64,000 nt of DNA from Saccharospirillaceae bacterium (GCA_022448365.1 JAKVCS010000005.1:343903-407902); one strand, 5' to 3'. Positions 38,801 to 47,235 are shown, counted from the first letter of the stretch. A program made the numbers and translations. The notes: a model not told the origin generated them from the letters alone.

Positions 38801-40489
38801 TCCGGGAACAGCCGTACGGTGAAAACCGATTCTCAGGGAACAACTTATTACATTTCTTCAGGTTATGAGCAGCTGCATAAACCCAATGGTGATATCGTTC
38901 ATCGCTATCACATTAAGAATGGTTATCAAACGGTTTCTACCATTGAGCGGTTTGAATACGCAGAAGCTGTAAAAGCTGGAGAAGCTGATACTCGTCAGCA
39001 GGATAAGGTGTCCTATTATGCACGAGATATCCTCGGTTCAGGTGTGCTGATTACAGGCTCTCGTGGTGAGGTTCTGAAACATCGCCAATACACGCCGTAT
39101 GGTGAGGCGGTCGATATTTCCAGTCTAAACTCACGCCAGACTTTAGAGACTGATTCGGCAGTCACCGAGTTTCTTAACTCGCAGCAAGATGCAGTCGCGC
39201 TGGCCGAGCAAGAGCTGAACGTTGATGCAAAGTTGCTGGGGCGGGTTTTGAGTGTTACCAGCGTAAAAGATCAGCTCAAGGGGTTTACGGCTCATGAAGA
39301 GTTGGCTGATGTTGGTCTAGTGCATATGAATGCCCGTTTGTATGACCCTGTGCTTGGACGTTTTGTTAGCCCGGATAGTGTTATCCCGGATGCTGGTAAA
39401 CCGCTGGCGTATAACCGCTATGCGTATGTATATAATAATCCGGCGCTGGCGTCAGATCCCAGTGGGCATTTTCCTTGGGCAGTGATAGGAGCAGCTATGT
39501 ATTTTACCGCTTCTCATGCGTATTCAGATAGCCCTGTTCACCATATTGCTTCTACCGTTTTACTCGCTATTGCTATAGGTAAGTGGGATGCGCTTGTTGG
39601 CTACAGTCCAGGTTTAATTGCAGGAGGGACTACGCTAGTAACCAGCGCAGCGGTTAGCGGTCGTATAGGCCCGGCTGAAATGCGCTCAGCCGCGTTTTCT
39701 GCGATAGGGGCAGAGCTGACTAAAGGAATTGGCCACGGTGGAACAAATGGCGGTCCGTTATTTGGAGAAGGTAACTGGCATATAACGGCGCTCGCACACG
39801 GTGTTGCTCAGGGGACGCTTGGGTGGATCTCAAACGATAATTTCTGGACGGGATTTGTATCGGGTGTGGCTAGTCATGTGTCGGGCCATTTTGCTGGTCA
39901 ATACATTGGCGGAAATGATGTAGGAAATTATTTCGCTCGCTCAGCTGTTGCGGTAACAACTTCTGCCTTGTTATCAGGGGCTACTGGCGGAGATGCCATG
40001 CAAGCTGCAATGACTGCCACGCTTGTGCATTTGTTTAACTATGAAGGGAAAGGTTGTGGTCAAATGTGCAGAAAAAGGCGTCACCCTAAAGAAGATAGGC
40101 TTGTTATTCTTACTGTAGAGGGAGATATTCCTGGCACTGCGATTTTCAACCTTCTATTTAAACCGGAAACTCCTTTGCCGACCGGAGGTGAATATGCAGT
40201 TGGTGTGCTGGAGTATGCCGAGGGGGGAGCAAAACCTTATGAAAAGCCTAATATCGAGTATGATTTTGGAGGTGGTGGTGCTAGGGGGTTAATTGCTTTC
40301 GATATTAAGTCGCCAGACTCAGCATTAACTACGAATTTCGTTTATGGATTGGGCTTCAGGCTTCACCATGATAGTAGTGGTGCTATTTCAGGGGTTGGGT
40401 TTGCAGTAGGTTTTTCTGGGAAATCTGGATTTTTTCCTAGTCAATATAATAAGTTAGAAATTAGTCATGGCGCTACGGTACTAGAGTGA
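32810..40489 (+). CDS. Giant Sec-exported SpvB/FG-GAP/YD-repeat (Rhs) protein
   Basis: 2559 residues. Signal peptide (1-18), SpvB-like N-terminal domain (about 20-300), seven FG-GAP-like repeats (about 330-760, DxNxDGxxDLC pattern, each with a C-x8/9-C pair, first cysteines C337, C393, C441, C508, C604, C663, C744), TcdB-middle-like and YD-repeat regions (about 770-1450 and 1825-2160), an inserted Cys-bearing coiled-coil segment (about 1453-1824), the Rhs core motif (GLVHMNARLYDPVLGRFVSPD, split across 2169-2190; DPSGH near 2216) and a variable C-terminal region (2217-2559). The tail starts with Gly/Ala-rich hydrophobic repeats and ends in an unrecognised beta-rich domain. It resembles secreted Rhs toxins or adhesins. 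AT-rich codon use suggests horizontal transfer. Confidence 0.93.
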   Translation: MIRYILSSLIAFSAVSSADVVENLSGSPVNSQGKLSYTVPLDIPASLNSLKPDLSVKYSQGSGKGTLGAGFHLSVGSSISRCAPKKNNGDIQGGITTNTSATYCLDGAQLVQHSGNEYRTYINSKNKIVSSGGIASPNHWTVYAADGFIYRYDLPVSSNVSEHNKVWQLTSKKDRFNNQITYIYNNSGDRLNTIQYPGFEISLNYKASTATQKLYSNGKVKTIGKLLDYLLVKKGNSNLYKYNFRYQSYQGYQAVATDRLMGIKKCYLVGTEECTRELTFEYKQVDGSFINENPAGSDVTNILTAADLRKHYPADSKEGMAAYHTVDLDNKYGEDICFYSDQDTLVCSMAQGNGMFAFDEDMSDAFGYNKSHFDYYSALNFSDINGDGYADLCIADDSGIKCAINNKSGKLKAPAYISTGLNHETGYQLADVNRDGLADLCGASETEFFCYANNGGGSYSSTKIVLSSSSFAKEYQVYTPYLDEDERKFKYIAPSLMDMNGDQIPDLCSVSNSQFQCRAGQYSSTNQLLIATSPAQSVSIYRVIPDEFDTKFTSVDLDVRSPNGKYFLAKEISNKFPAYRKTNERITLTTRFQDVNSDGLVDLCYDYDGEFSCHLNTETGFTEKKYKTTYSSLIAGLDRNTTLSIISSLNFSDINTDGYPDLCLMKQDRQYCSYNNGSDFSEFAVRLRIVSDAAVITSNTEVFQNYIRARLNNHTRFINNNAVNVYGRAFYRADVGTDGRNEMCMRTINGIDCHTNEQQSYNGLLEKVTDAFGNQTRFEYKNARQGIYSESSDSLDDYIRIYPQGLLLSAMQIDSGVGAPDNNWETVSYNYKDFAYNPKTYESGFKYISQSSDLKKKSQTTELYLKQHLVGKTRKVTEYLNDVKIQEVQHDFVASAFSKGVDTRLLSTTTVNYDPESPSTIIRTSTRTFSEFDGYGYAKEITEIKAAANQVKKETTSIVFDHDSENWILGKPESQTVTHELTGATNQTKKVNFEYYPSTMALHKQIFEKDTDYEKEIEFEYYSNGLVKNERITGLVNDTDKQTRTSSYTYSTIGQKLTVTNPLNQTVRSEYHAMCMAVEKEYDINDRLLVTHKYDNHCRRYESILLSGDTVYYGLSWDHGVTERPASAIYTNNIILVASESTASGKYKAVYKDRTGRTVKEISTVAKTSSTTTQSATYNYFNNKGQLVANSLPVKIVSGSSEHVNWVTHGYDDFLRQTTVTAKAPDKRDATRTTDYHGLKTTVTFNGKTKKSSVGVLGKAISKTEFGKTVHFSYTAMGELSDTVQNNDENTRITIQYDEYGFKTKQIDPSAGTWEYKYNAFGELYWQKDAEANITVNEYDVAGRLHKRTTKEGVSNWVFHDSGNGNGELDYTNAPDGVKRSYTYDAKGRVSDEYLYLNNKEKNRTHYVYDNYSRLITSEYNKNSEKSEMITPVKKNYDLAGRISQVLMPANKLKSYDYKAIENQYVSVINQIADIDRKISSIEYRIKYHAQAITKYSSKVSEYKRLTISVQPNLKPIQDLIDRHKNTLDRYSRTLEDIMEKVGRYGGLSSDKKYEYQGYNSSSQTHTFAYRECAKTVVRAFFFKRCSRYESGAFGISRDDFKVLDSNSLYGPDACQTRKSRWSLSRKILDRYDYYHVRRGVVPGGRSGPQNGLIYTVCNKTKLKFNVADIFLKMAQHYRTLVTNETNMIRHLEDTKSKVSKDKLTVLKETVKYRDSWAPVSISPLVLVPVKVPYDAREAVIMERQEALEYYQGRIAHYEALAKPHTDTKIELSAEKAITEASAKTLKDAKKALLKNIESFTSLALLKDGAEKQQQLSDSDLVVWAALNYDAQGRLKDELFGNGLITRRAVNSETTMVDTITTAKVDGTKLSELDYAYTTEGNLDEKTDNIRNLTESYTYSDNQLDTWTISLNNSQIMSRDYDYDSLGNITQKSSSLNSYVYETSGKPYRLSSFGNKTVSYDNKGFITSGNGRSYSWTSFGKPLSISYQGKITAFKYDSGNSRTVKTDSQGTTYYISSGYEQLHKPNGDIVHRYHIKNGYQTVSTIERFEYAEAVKAGEADTRQQDKVSYYARDILGSGVLITGSRGEVLKHRQYTPYGEAVDISSLNSRQTLETDSAVTEFLNSQQDAVALAEQELNVDAKLLGRVLSVTSVKDQLKGFTAHEELADVGLVHMNARLYDPVLGRFVSPDSVIPDAGKPLAYNRYAYVYNNPALASDPSGHFPWAVIGAAMYFTASHAYSDSPVHHIASTVLLAIAIGKWDALVGYSPGLIAGGTTLVTSAAVSGRIGPAEMRSAAFSAIGAELTKGIGHGGTNGGPLFGEGNWHITALAHGVAQGTLGWISNDNFWTGFVSGVASHVSGHFAGQYIGGNDVGNYFARSAVAVTTSALLSGATGGDAMQAAMTATLVHLFNYEGKGCGQMCRKRRHPKEDRLVILTVEGDIPGTAIFNLLFKPETPLPTGGEYAVGVLEYAEGGAKPYEKPNIEYDFGGGGARGLIAFDIKSPDSALTTNFVYGLGFRLHHDSSGAISGVGFAVGFSGKSGFFPSQYNKLEISHGATVLE

Positions 40490-40716
40490 TGGATCTTATA
40501 AATTCAGAAGTTTTTTTTAGCCTATTTATTGTGTCGTCTGTAGTAATGAACTTCTTGATCAAGAACGAGGAGGATGATGGGCCAATACACTTATTAGGCT
40601 TATTCGCTTACTTCTTTGACACATCAAATTTAACTAAACTTGGTCTCATTTTTAGGTGGATAGCGCTGATATCAGGGGTATTGGCACTCCTGACATATTT
40701 CTTTTTTGAAATATAG
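40489..40716 (+). CDS. Small two-helix membrane protein, candidate immunity protein
   Basis: A 75-residue protein with hydrophobic helices at about 8-22 and 50-73, separated by an acidic segment (KNEEDDGPIH). Its ATG shares bases with the Rhs stop codon (TGATG), so it is translationally coupled. A tiny gene directly after the variable C-terminus of an Rhs protein is the usual position of an immunity gene. No sequence family recognised. The function is inferred from position only. Confidence 0.6.
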   Translation: MDLINSEVFFSLFIVSSVVMNFLIKNEEDDGPIHLLGLFAYFFDTSNLTKLGLIFRWIALISGVLALLTYFFFEI

Positions 40717-41070
40717 TGTACAGATTGGTTAATTGTATCCGACTTTTTAAACTAGCTTCGAAGATTATCCGTGATTGATGTTTCTTTTCAGGATCAATAT
40801 TGCTTAAGTGATGTTAAGCCTTTCAATCAATAGATATTCTTCTGCAATATTAGTCTATTTACTACCTATAATTAAAGCTAGCGCTCTTAAAAAAATTCAG
40901 CATTTGGAAATTAATTTGATCTGATTTGGATAGGAATTATTAAAATTAATGATTGATTTTTTTGGGGCGCAAACTTTCAAAAAAGAATTTTGTTGCATCA
41001 TTTCATTAATAGCTGACTGCTATAATCATTGTTCCATTATTTTTATTTTTGCAGGGTTGTTAAGGTCAGG
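40717..41070. other. AT-rich intergenic region with a -10 element
   Basis: No gene seen. A perfect TATAAT lies at 41021-41026 without a good -35 at normal spacing. It would start transcription near 41033, favouring the GTG at 41071 as the start of the next gene. Confidence 0.5.
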
Positions 41071-41364
41071 GTGTATTGTGAAAAAATATTTTTATTGATT
41101 GTTCTTATTCTTTCATCAGTTTGTTCTGCTGGATCCATTCAATGTAATGGCCATGTAGATAAGATCGGGTTCCACGCTAATAATAAGCTAATGCTGAAAA
41201 TCAGCAGTATGAATAAGGCTGTTTTGATTTGCGATACTGAATCAAAATGGACAGTAAATGGAACAGGCTATAAAACTGGCCCTGAAATATGTAAGGCTAT
41301 GTTGTCAATGCTAATACATGCGAAGGCAACGAAGGCTGATATTGAGTGCTCAGCTGACCGGTAA
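41071..41364 (+). CDS. Small secreted cysteine-containing protein (paralog 3), probably frameshifted
   Basis: A signal-like N-terminus (CEKIFLLIVLILSSVCSAG), then SIQCNGHVDKIGF, an ICDTESKW segment and ICKAMLSMLIHAKAT, the plan of the paralogs at 17602 and 18376. In those the helix leads straight into a TxxKxVxVxx strand and a late Cys. Here that ending (TGKKVRVRY, DNC, AYIIK) is found in the next frame, 41365-41440. GTG 41071 follows AAGGTCAGG. The present product would lack its C-terminal strands. Confidence 0.5.
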   Translation: MYCEKIFLLIVLILSSVCSAGSIQCNGHVDKIGFHANNKLMLKISSMNKAVLICDTESKWTVNGTGYKTGPEICKAMLSMLIHAKATKADIECSADR

Positions 41365-41440
41365 GAAAGTTAGGGTTCGTTATGAAACTCAAGATAATTG
41401 TCAATTTGGCAAGGTAACATCAGCATATATCATCAAATAG
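41365..41440 (+). pseudogene. Out-of-frame C-terminal end of paralog 3
   Basis: In the +1 frame relative to the gene upstream, this stretch encodes GKKVRVRYETQDNC, then SAYIIK and a stop at 41438-41440, matching the ends of the two intact paralogs. A roughly 28-bp insertion or an indel near 41330-41360 would explain the shift. Confidence 0.5.
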
Positions 41441-41496
41441 CGACTTTGATGAAGGCTACCAATTTTTTATAAATGAGTTATTAATAACCGGCTGGA

Positions 41497-44442
41497 TTAC
41501 TCCAGCCACTTATCCCATAAACGAATCACTTCCGCCTTCTGCTCAGCAATATTCAACTGTTGCTGAGCGTCCACATCCAACACCAACTTCTCTTTCTGCA
41601 ACGCGCGACGGTGCGACTCCGCTCGGTAATTCAGATAAATCCCCTGTAGCTTCTCAGTATCCTCCACCGCCATTAAACCGGTCTCAGCAAAGCCATCGAG
41701 AATGCGCATATTATCGGTATAAGTCAGTAGCGACGGATGCTGCTGTACATTCGCCAGCACGCCATACTGCACAATAAACTCGATATCAACAATGCCGCCT
41801 TTATCCTGCTTCAGATGATATTTACCTTCGGCCTGAGAGTTTTTAGCGTCTTCGCCCCCTTTCTCAACACCTAAGTGGTCGCGCATTTTCTGACGCATGT
41901 CGCGTACGTCTTTCTGTAGTGTTTCCAGTTCGCGTGGCTGGGATAAAATCTGCTGACGAATTTCCTGATACTGATGAATAGTATCGTCGCTGCCGCACAC
42001 CGCACGGGCACGAACCAGCGCCTGATGCTCCCAGGTCCAGGCATGCTTCTGCTGGTATTCATCAAAGGCTTTCATCGACGCCACAATCATGCCGGAGTTA
42101 CCGGACGGACGCAGGCGCATATCCACTTCGTACAAATCACCGGAGCGGGTTTGTGTGGTCATGATATGAATCATGCGCTGACCCATGCGGGTGTAAAACA
42201 CACCGTTATCCTGGCTGCGATCACCATTGGTATAACGGTTTGGCGTAGAACTGTGTAAGAAAACCAGATCGAGATCGGAGCTGTAACTCAGCTCTAAACC
42301 ACCGACTTTACCGTAACCAATCACGGCAAATTCCGGCTCGGTAACCGGCTCTTTATCAGCGTTGGTTGGATAACCGTATTTGGCGACCATCTGTTGCCAC
42401 GACAACCACATGACTTTATTCACAACCACTTCCGCTAAATAAGTCAGATAATCACTGACCTTCATTAACGGCAGAGCGTCCATCACTTCACAGGCCGCCG
42501 CACGTAATTTATGTGCGCGCACAAACTGACGCAGCTGTTCCATTTGTTGTTCAAGGTCGTCTTCGTCGATGCGTAATAAACGCAGATCCAATTCTTCCGC
42601 CAGTTCTTTTTTTTCTGGCAGACGATACAGACTTTCCGGAACCAATAATTCATCCAGAAGCAGCGGTGTTTTAGCAATATATTCCGCCACCCAAACCGAC
42701 GCGCCGCACAGCTTAACCAGCTGAGTTAATGCCTGAGGGTTTTCTTTTAATAACACCAGGTACGCAGTTCGACGTAATACCGCTTCCAGCAGAGGAATAA
42801 CACGCTCTAATGTGTTCACTGGATTTTTATTCGACCACAGTTCTTTTAATAACAATGGCATTAATGCATCAAGGCGCTCGCGGCCAATTTGTTGCATCAT
42901 TGCGACGGCTTTGGAATCCCGGAATTGGCTTAATCGTTCGCAAACGGCATCCGAGTTGATACAGGGGTGCTGCTGTAAAAACGCTTCTTCAGCACTGCCG
43001 TGTAATTCGCCGTGCCATAAATCCAGCCAGGTATGTTCTTCCTGTTGGGATTGTTCGTCTTCTTCCTCGGCGGCAACAATTTGCGCAAAGTGAAACTTTA
43101 CCTTCTCCCGATGAGCATCCAGAGCAACAATATAATTTGACCAGTCATCAAACCCGAGCGACCAGGCAACCCTAAGCTGATTAATATCATCGACCGGTAG
43201 TTGCTGAGTTTGTTCATCGTTTAATGCCTGAATGGCGTGTTCGCTGTCACGCAGGAAGACATACGCTTTTTTCAGTTCGTCGCAGGCGCCAGCTGGTAAG
43301 TAACCATCGGCGGCAAGAATATCCAGAACCTTTAATAACTCGCGGGTTTGCAGTTGATCGTCCTGACCACCGCGAATTAACTGGAACGCCTGCACGATAA
43401 ATTCGACTTCACGAATGCCGCCCGGACCAAGTTTGACGTTCATCTCTAAACCACGACGACGCACCTCAGCGTTGATCATGGCTTTCATAGAACGTAATGA
43501 CTCAAACGCGCTGTAGTCGATGTAAGCGCGGTAGGTAAACGGACGCAGAATGTTCAACAGTTCCTGAGCGTGCTCGTTAGTTTCGCCGGTCATAACCCGA
43601 GCTTTGACCATGGCGTACCTTTCCCAGTCACGGCCTTGATTCTGGTAGTACTCTTCCATCGAAGCGAAGTTCATCACCAGTGGACCACTCTGACCATAAG
43701 GCCGCAGGCGCATATCGGTGCGGAACACAAAACCGTCGATGGTGGTTTTATCCAGCGCCAGAATCAGTTTCTGGCCGAGCTTAATAAAATATTCCTGATT
43801 GGTGATCACCTTCGGGCCGGTGGTGTCGCCACTTTGTGGATAAGTAAAAATCAGGTCAATGTCGGAACTCAGATTTAATTCATACGCTCCGAGTTTACCC
43901 ATGCCGAGTACAAGCAGTTGTTGTTCCTCGCCGCTGGTTTTACCGATCGGTGCGCCGTGGCGTTGCTGCAATAGCTGGCCAATAAAGTCGATGGAGCGTG
44001 ATACACATTCATCCGCCAGATCGGACAACGCCCGGGTGGTTTGCAGGGTGGAGGCTAAGCGCAGCTGATCGCGCCAGATAATCTGCACCATGGCACGGCG
44101 ACGTAATTTACGCAGAGCGACATGCCACAATTCTTCTTTTTTCGAAGTGGGTGTGTCGTCGCTGTTGGCTTCGGTGGCCAGTTCATCCAGCCAGGCGCTG
44201 ATCTGAGCCCGGCTCAGTGGCTGACTGATGGCATCGCTGCGAATAATATCAGTAAAAAAAGCCGCGTCTTTTGGCAGAGACTCGGCCACAAACGAACTGA
44301 GGGTGAGTACCCGCTGCGCCTGTTGCTGCTGAGTTTCCGACAACTCGTCCCACAGTCCGGGCCAATCAAGGCCAAAGCGTGCACCAATATCAGTGAGCTG
44401 GGCTTGTTGGGTTTGCCAGAGGGGAAGCAGCAGATCATTCAT
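41497..44442 (-). CDS. glnE: Bifunctional glutamine synthetase adenylyltransferase/deadenylyltransferase
   Basis: A 981-residue enzyme with two nucleotidyltransferase domains that remove and attach AMP on glutamine synthetase in response to PII proteins and glutamine. The first has GMGKLGAYELNLSSDIDLIF at 180-199 (D194, D196). The second has GYGKVGGLELSYSSDLDLVF near 706-726. A linker with RFGLDW-like and helical regions separates them. Length is slightly above E. coli GlnE. It complements the glnK-amtB and urt genes as part of nitrogen control. A divergent lipoprotein gene lies upstream. Confidence 0.96.
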   Translation of the reverse strand: MNDLLLPLWQTQQAQLTDIGARFGLDWPGLWDELSETQQQQAQRVLTLSSFVAESLPKDAAFFTDIIRSDAISQPLSRAQISAWLDELATEANSDDTPTSKKEELWHVALRKLRRRAMVQIIWRDQLRLASTLQTTRALSDLADECVSRSIDFIGQLLQQRHGAPIGKTSGEEQQLLVLGMGKLGAYELNLSSDIDLIFTYPQSGDTTGPKVITNQEYFIKLGQKLILALDKTTIDGFVFRTDMRLRPYGQSGPLVMNFASMEEYYQNQGRDWERYAMVKARVMTGETNEHAQELLNILRPFTYRAYIDYSAFESLRSMKAMINAEVRRRGLEMNVKLGPGGIREVEFIVQAFQLIRGGQDDQLQTRELLKVLDILAADGYLPAGACDELKKAYVFLRDSEHAIQALNDEQTQQLPVDDINQLRVAWSLGFDDWSNYIVALDAHREKVKFHFAQIVAAEEEDEQSQQEEHTWLDLWHGELHGSAEEAFLQQHPCINSDAVCERLSQFRDSKAVAMMQQIGRERLDALMPLLLKELWSNKNPVNTLERVIPLLEAVLRRTAYLVLLKENPQALTQLVKLCGASVWVAEYIAKTPLLLDELLVPESLYRLPEKKELAEELDLRLLRIDEDDLEQQMEQLRQFVRAHKLRAAACEVMDALPLMKVSDYLTYLAEVVVNKVMWLSWQQMVAKYGYPTNADKEPVTEPEFAVIGYGKVGGLELSYSSDLDLVFLHSSTPNRYTNGDRSQDNGVFYTRMGQRMIHIMTTQTRSGDLYEVDMRLRPSGNSGMIVASMKAFDEYQQKHAWTWEHQALVRARAVCGSDDTIHQYQEIRQQILSQPRELETLQKDVRDMRQKMRDHLGVEKGGEDAKNSQAEGKYHLKQDKGGIVDIEFIVQYGVLANVQQHPSLLTYTDNMRILDGFAETGLMAVEDTEKLQGIYLNYRAESHRRALQKEKLVLDVDAQQQLNIAEQKAEVIRLWDKWLE

Positions 44443-44557
44443 AGTGTTATTTGTTTCCTTAACGGAGGCGGCGCTTTGCTATCATTGATTGAAAAGTCAT
44501 TTAGATGAAGACGAGATCTCTTTTATGCTACACTGCGCCGCCGCAAGGAGGCGTAGC

Positions 44558-45124
44558 ATGCGATCAATGTATTCAATATCGGCGCGACAGCATATCAGAA
44601 GTATCAGTATAGCAATGGTAACCCTGTTGCTATCTGCATGTATGGTGTCATCCGGTGCCAGTCAACAACTTGATACTGAGCAAGATAGTTCTGCATCCGC
44701 CTCTTTACGTATCGATCAGTTTCATTGGCGTTCTCAATCGTCATCGGCGTTATGGCAGATTTCCGACAGCAGTGCCGAAGCAGCACTCAGCCTGGGAAGT
44801 CGAACGACTGGTTCGCTGCGTATTACGCCAGTAAATCTGTCGCCAAACCGGTTATTCAAATATCGTCAGATTGAACTCAGTTTAAAGCTGGCAAAGTCAC
44901 GTTTTGGTCAGGCAAAACCAGAACAGATCCTCTTTTGTGGTATTCCACTTAGCTCGCTGGGGAAATTTCGGTTGAAATGGAATGCGAGTATGTCAATTAA
45001 GATACCTACTCAAAAATTACCTGAAACCTGCCAGGCTGATCTGGAGTTGATCTTTCAGCTGAAGGCATTTGATCAGCCGGTAAGTATTACTATTTCAAAT
45101 ATTACATTTTTTGTTACACCGTAA
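44558..45124 (+). CDS. Hypothetical lipoprotein
   Basis: A 188-residue lipoprotein with lipobox LLLSAC. The mature part is beta-rich (HWRSQSSSALWQIS, LFKYRQIELSLKLA, SITISNITFFV) with two later cysteines. AAGGAGG is 6 bp from ATG 44558, which decides the start; earlier in-frame ATGs give a longer N-terminus without a signal-like start. It is followed 8 bp later by the metalloprotease gene, probably one operon, and may assist or anchor it. No family recognised. Confidence 0.65.
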   Translation: MRSMYSISARQHIRSISIAMVTLLLSACMVSSGASQQLDTEQDSSASASLRIDQFHWRSQSSSALWQISDSSAEAALSLGSRTTGSLRITPVNLSPNRLFKYRQIELSLKLAKSRFGQAKPEQILFCGIPLSSLGKFRLKWNASMSIKIPTQKLPETCQADLELIFQLKAFDQPVSITISNITFFVTP

Positions 45125-45132
45125 GGAATTTT

Positions 45133-47235
45133 ATGAACAGGATTGTTAGCCTGCTTGCAATGGGTTTGTCAGCAAGTGTGATGGCATCAGATAAAACAGA
45201 AATTAAAGCTGCCAATCCATACCTGGCATTTTTACCATCCACTGTTGAGCCAGACTATAAATATTGGAAAAAAAGAACAGCTGAGCAAGGGCAGGCGCGT
45301 GCTTCTTCAATGAAGTCATTATATAAATTTTCGCTACCAGCAACCTACAAAGCATCGGGTAATAATGTATCGTTTGAAAGTGCTGATGTATTGACTGGGT
45401 TTTCAACGGATGAAAATAATTTTGCCTTAATTTCTGGAACTCTGAAGCAGCCACCCGAGGATCAGGGTCCGGACGATGATAACCCGCCACAATCTACACA
45501 AATCGTCTCGGAAGAAGAAAATGGCAGTACTTTACTTGCTCAGGTTGTTCCTGTTCCAGCAATAGGTGGTCTGACCTCTATTTCCGGTGAAATTGGTGAC
45601 GGGGTTTATGGTCGTACCGGAACCGGTGACTTCGATTTTTATCGCTTGGATAATGTTGCTGCTGATATTACTCTGACGTTTGATATCGACGCTGAAAATA
45701 TTGGAAGCGGGCTCGATTCCTACCTTGCTTTATATAACGCCAACGGCCAGTCGATCGCTACTAATGATGATTTCAGTGGTTTCGATAGCCGGATTCAATA
45801 TACCTTTACCGAGGATGGCACGTATTATGTTCAAGTTCGATCTTACGATAGTTCACAGCGAGATATTACGGATCCGTCATCCGGGAACGGTGTTAGGTCT
45901 GAAGGCCTGTATCAGTTGAATATCACCCAGGGTGATCTAGTTATCGATGATGGTGACAGTAACCTCGGTACTCTGAAGCAATATTTCGCTATTGATCTAA
46001 AAGCGGGTGATGTGTTGGAAATTGCGGCTAGCCGGCCAGAATTTTCAGATTCTTTTGCTCAGAAGTTAAGAACTCGTCTTTACAATGCAGAAGAAGAAGT
46101 TCTGCTTGAACCTGAATTGAATATGGCAGCTTTTTTACCTGCTTTTTCCCCAGTTGGTGTTTTATATGGTGATACGGGTTTTGCTTATGTTGCCACAGAA
46201 AATGGCCGCTATTATGTAAGTATTGAATACACTCAACCAGCGCCTGTGAAATATCAGGCTTCTGCGGTGGTATACCGGCCTAAGCTGGGGAGAAACTTTG
46301 ATGAAGAGCAGATCCTTTTCGTGGATTTTGATGGCGAGACGATTAACAGCCAAGCTCTATTTGATGGTTCTGCTGAAGAAGCGGCGCTATCTGCGTTGCG
46401 TAATTTCCTGCCAGCGTGGGGATTAGGAGCTGAGCATGAAAACTCCGTCATTGATGCCATTCTGGCGGTTATGGAACAGCAACTGAATACTGACCTTAAA
46501 GAGCATGGTAATAATCCAAAGACATCAATAAAAATACTCAACAGTCGTGATCATGACGATTCGTTTGGAGATGAAAACGTATCGAGAATTATCATCGGGG
46601 GCACAGTCGCAGAGTTGACTGTCGAAACTATTGGTATCGCTCAATCTATCGATCCGGGCAACTTTATTACCAATGAAACTGCTGTGGTATTACTCGATAC
46701 GCTGAGTGAGCCGGCTAATGGTTACCCGGATTCGATTAACGCTTTTCCAACCGATGGAACTATTACCAGTAAAATTGATTTGATTGGCCGAATGGTTGGC
46801 AGCGTTGCCTCTCATGAAGCAGGCCACTTTTTGGCTAATTTTCATACGGAGAATAGCAATGACGTTGTCAGTGTGATGGATCAGGGTGGTAATCTGAGTC
46901 AATTGGTGGGTTTAACGGGGGACCAGGTCTACAGCGTGGGCGCGACACCATTGCCGGCTTTTGTTAAGGATGTTCGTGCTGCCAACGAAGGCCTGGGTGG
47001 GTTATCAGACTCGCTGAATACGATGGCATTTGGACTTACGAAAGGAGACCCTTACATTGCACCGAATCCAGAGCCTACACCCGAGCCTACACCAGAGCCT
47101 ACGCCTGATCCCGGCGACTCTGTGTCTGATAAGGATGGAGCGGTAGCAACTGGGTCTTCAGGTTCGGGAGGCTCAGGCGGTGCTGTATTCTGGTTGTTGC
47201 TGCTTATCCCGCTTATTTTGCGCCGAGCAAACTGA
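45133..47235 (+). CDS. Secreted metalloprotease with pre-peptidase domain and GlyGly-CTERM
   Basis: A 700-residue protein with a signal peptide (1-18), an acidic linker, a pre-peptidase C-terminal-type beta domain (about 150-265, GDFDFYRLDN to GTYYVQVRSYD), and a metzincin-like zinc motif HEAGHFLANFH (H561, E562, H565, H571) with a Met further on (VSVMDQGG, about 581). The usual metzincin Gly is replaced by Asn. A PEPTPEPTPEPT repeat and a GSGGSGGAVFWLLLLIPLILRR end form a GlyGly-CTERM signal, processed by rhombosortase in type II secretion systems. Confidence 0.8.
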   Translation: MNRIVSLLAMGLSASVMASDKTEIKAANPYLAFLPSTVEPDYKYWKKRTAEQGQARASSMKSLYKFSLPATYKASGNNVSFESADVLTGFSTDENNFALISGTLKQPPEDQGPDDDNPPQSTQIVSEEENGSTLLAQVVPVPAIGGLTSISGEIGDGVYGRTGTGDFDFYRLDNVAADITLTFDIDAENIGSGLDSYLALYNANGQSIATNDDFSGFDSRIQYTFTEDGTYYVQVRSYDSSQRDITDPSSGNGVRSEGLYQLNITQGDLVIDDGDSNLGTLKQYFAIDLKAGDVLEIAASRPEFSDSFAQKLRTRLYNAEEEVLLEPELNMAAFLPAFSPVGVLYGDTGFAYVATENGRYYVSIEYTQPAPVKYQASAVVYRPKLGRNFDEEQILFVDFDGETINSQALFDGSAEEAALSALRNFLPAWGLGAEHENSVIDAILAVMEQQLNTDLKEHGNNPKTSIKILNSRDHDDSFGDENVSRIIIGGTVAELTVETIGIAQSIDPGNFITNETAVVLLDTLSEPANGYPDSINAFPTDGTITSKIDLIGRMVGSVASHEAGHFLANFHTENSNDVVSVMDQGGNLSQLVGLTGDQVYSVGATPLPAFVKDVRAANEGLGGLSDSLNTMAFGLTKGDPYIAPNPEPTPEPTPEPTPDPGDSVSDKDGAVATGSSGSGGSGGAVFWLLLLIPLILRRAN

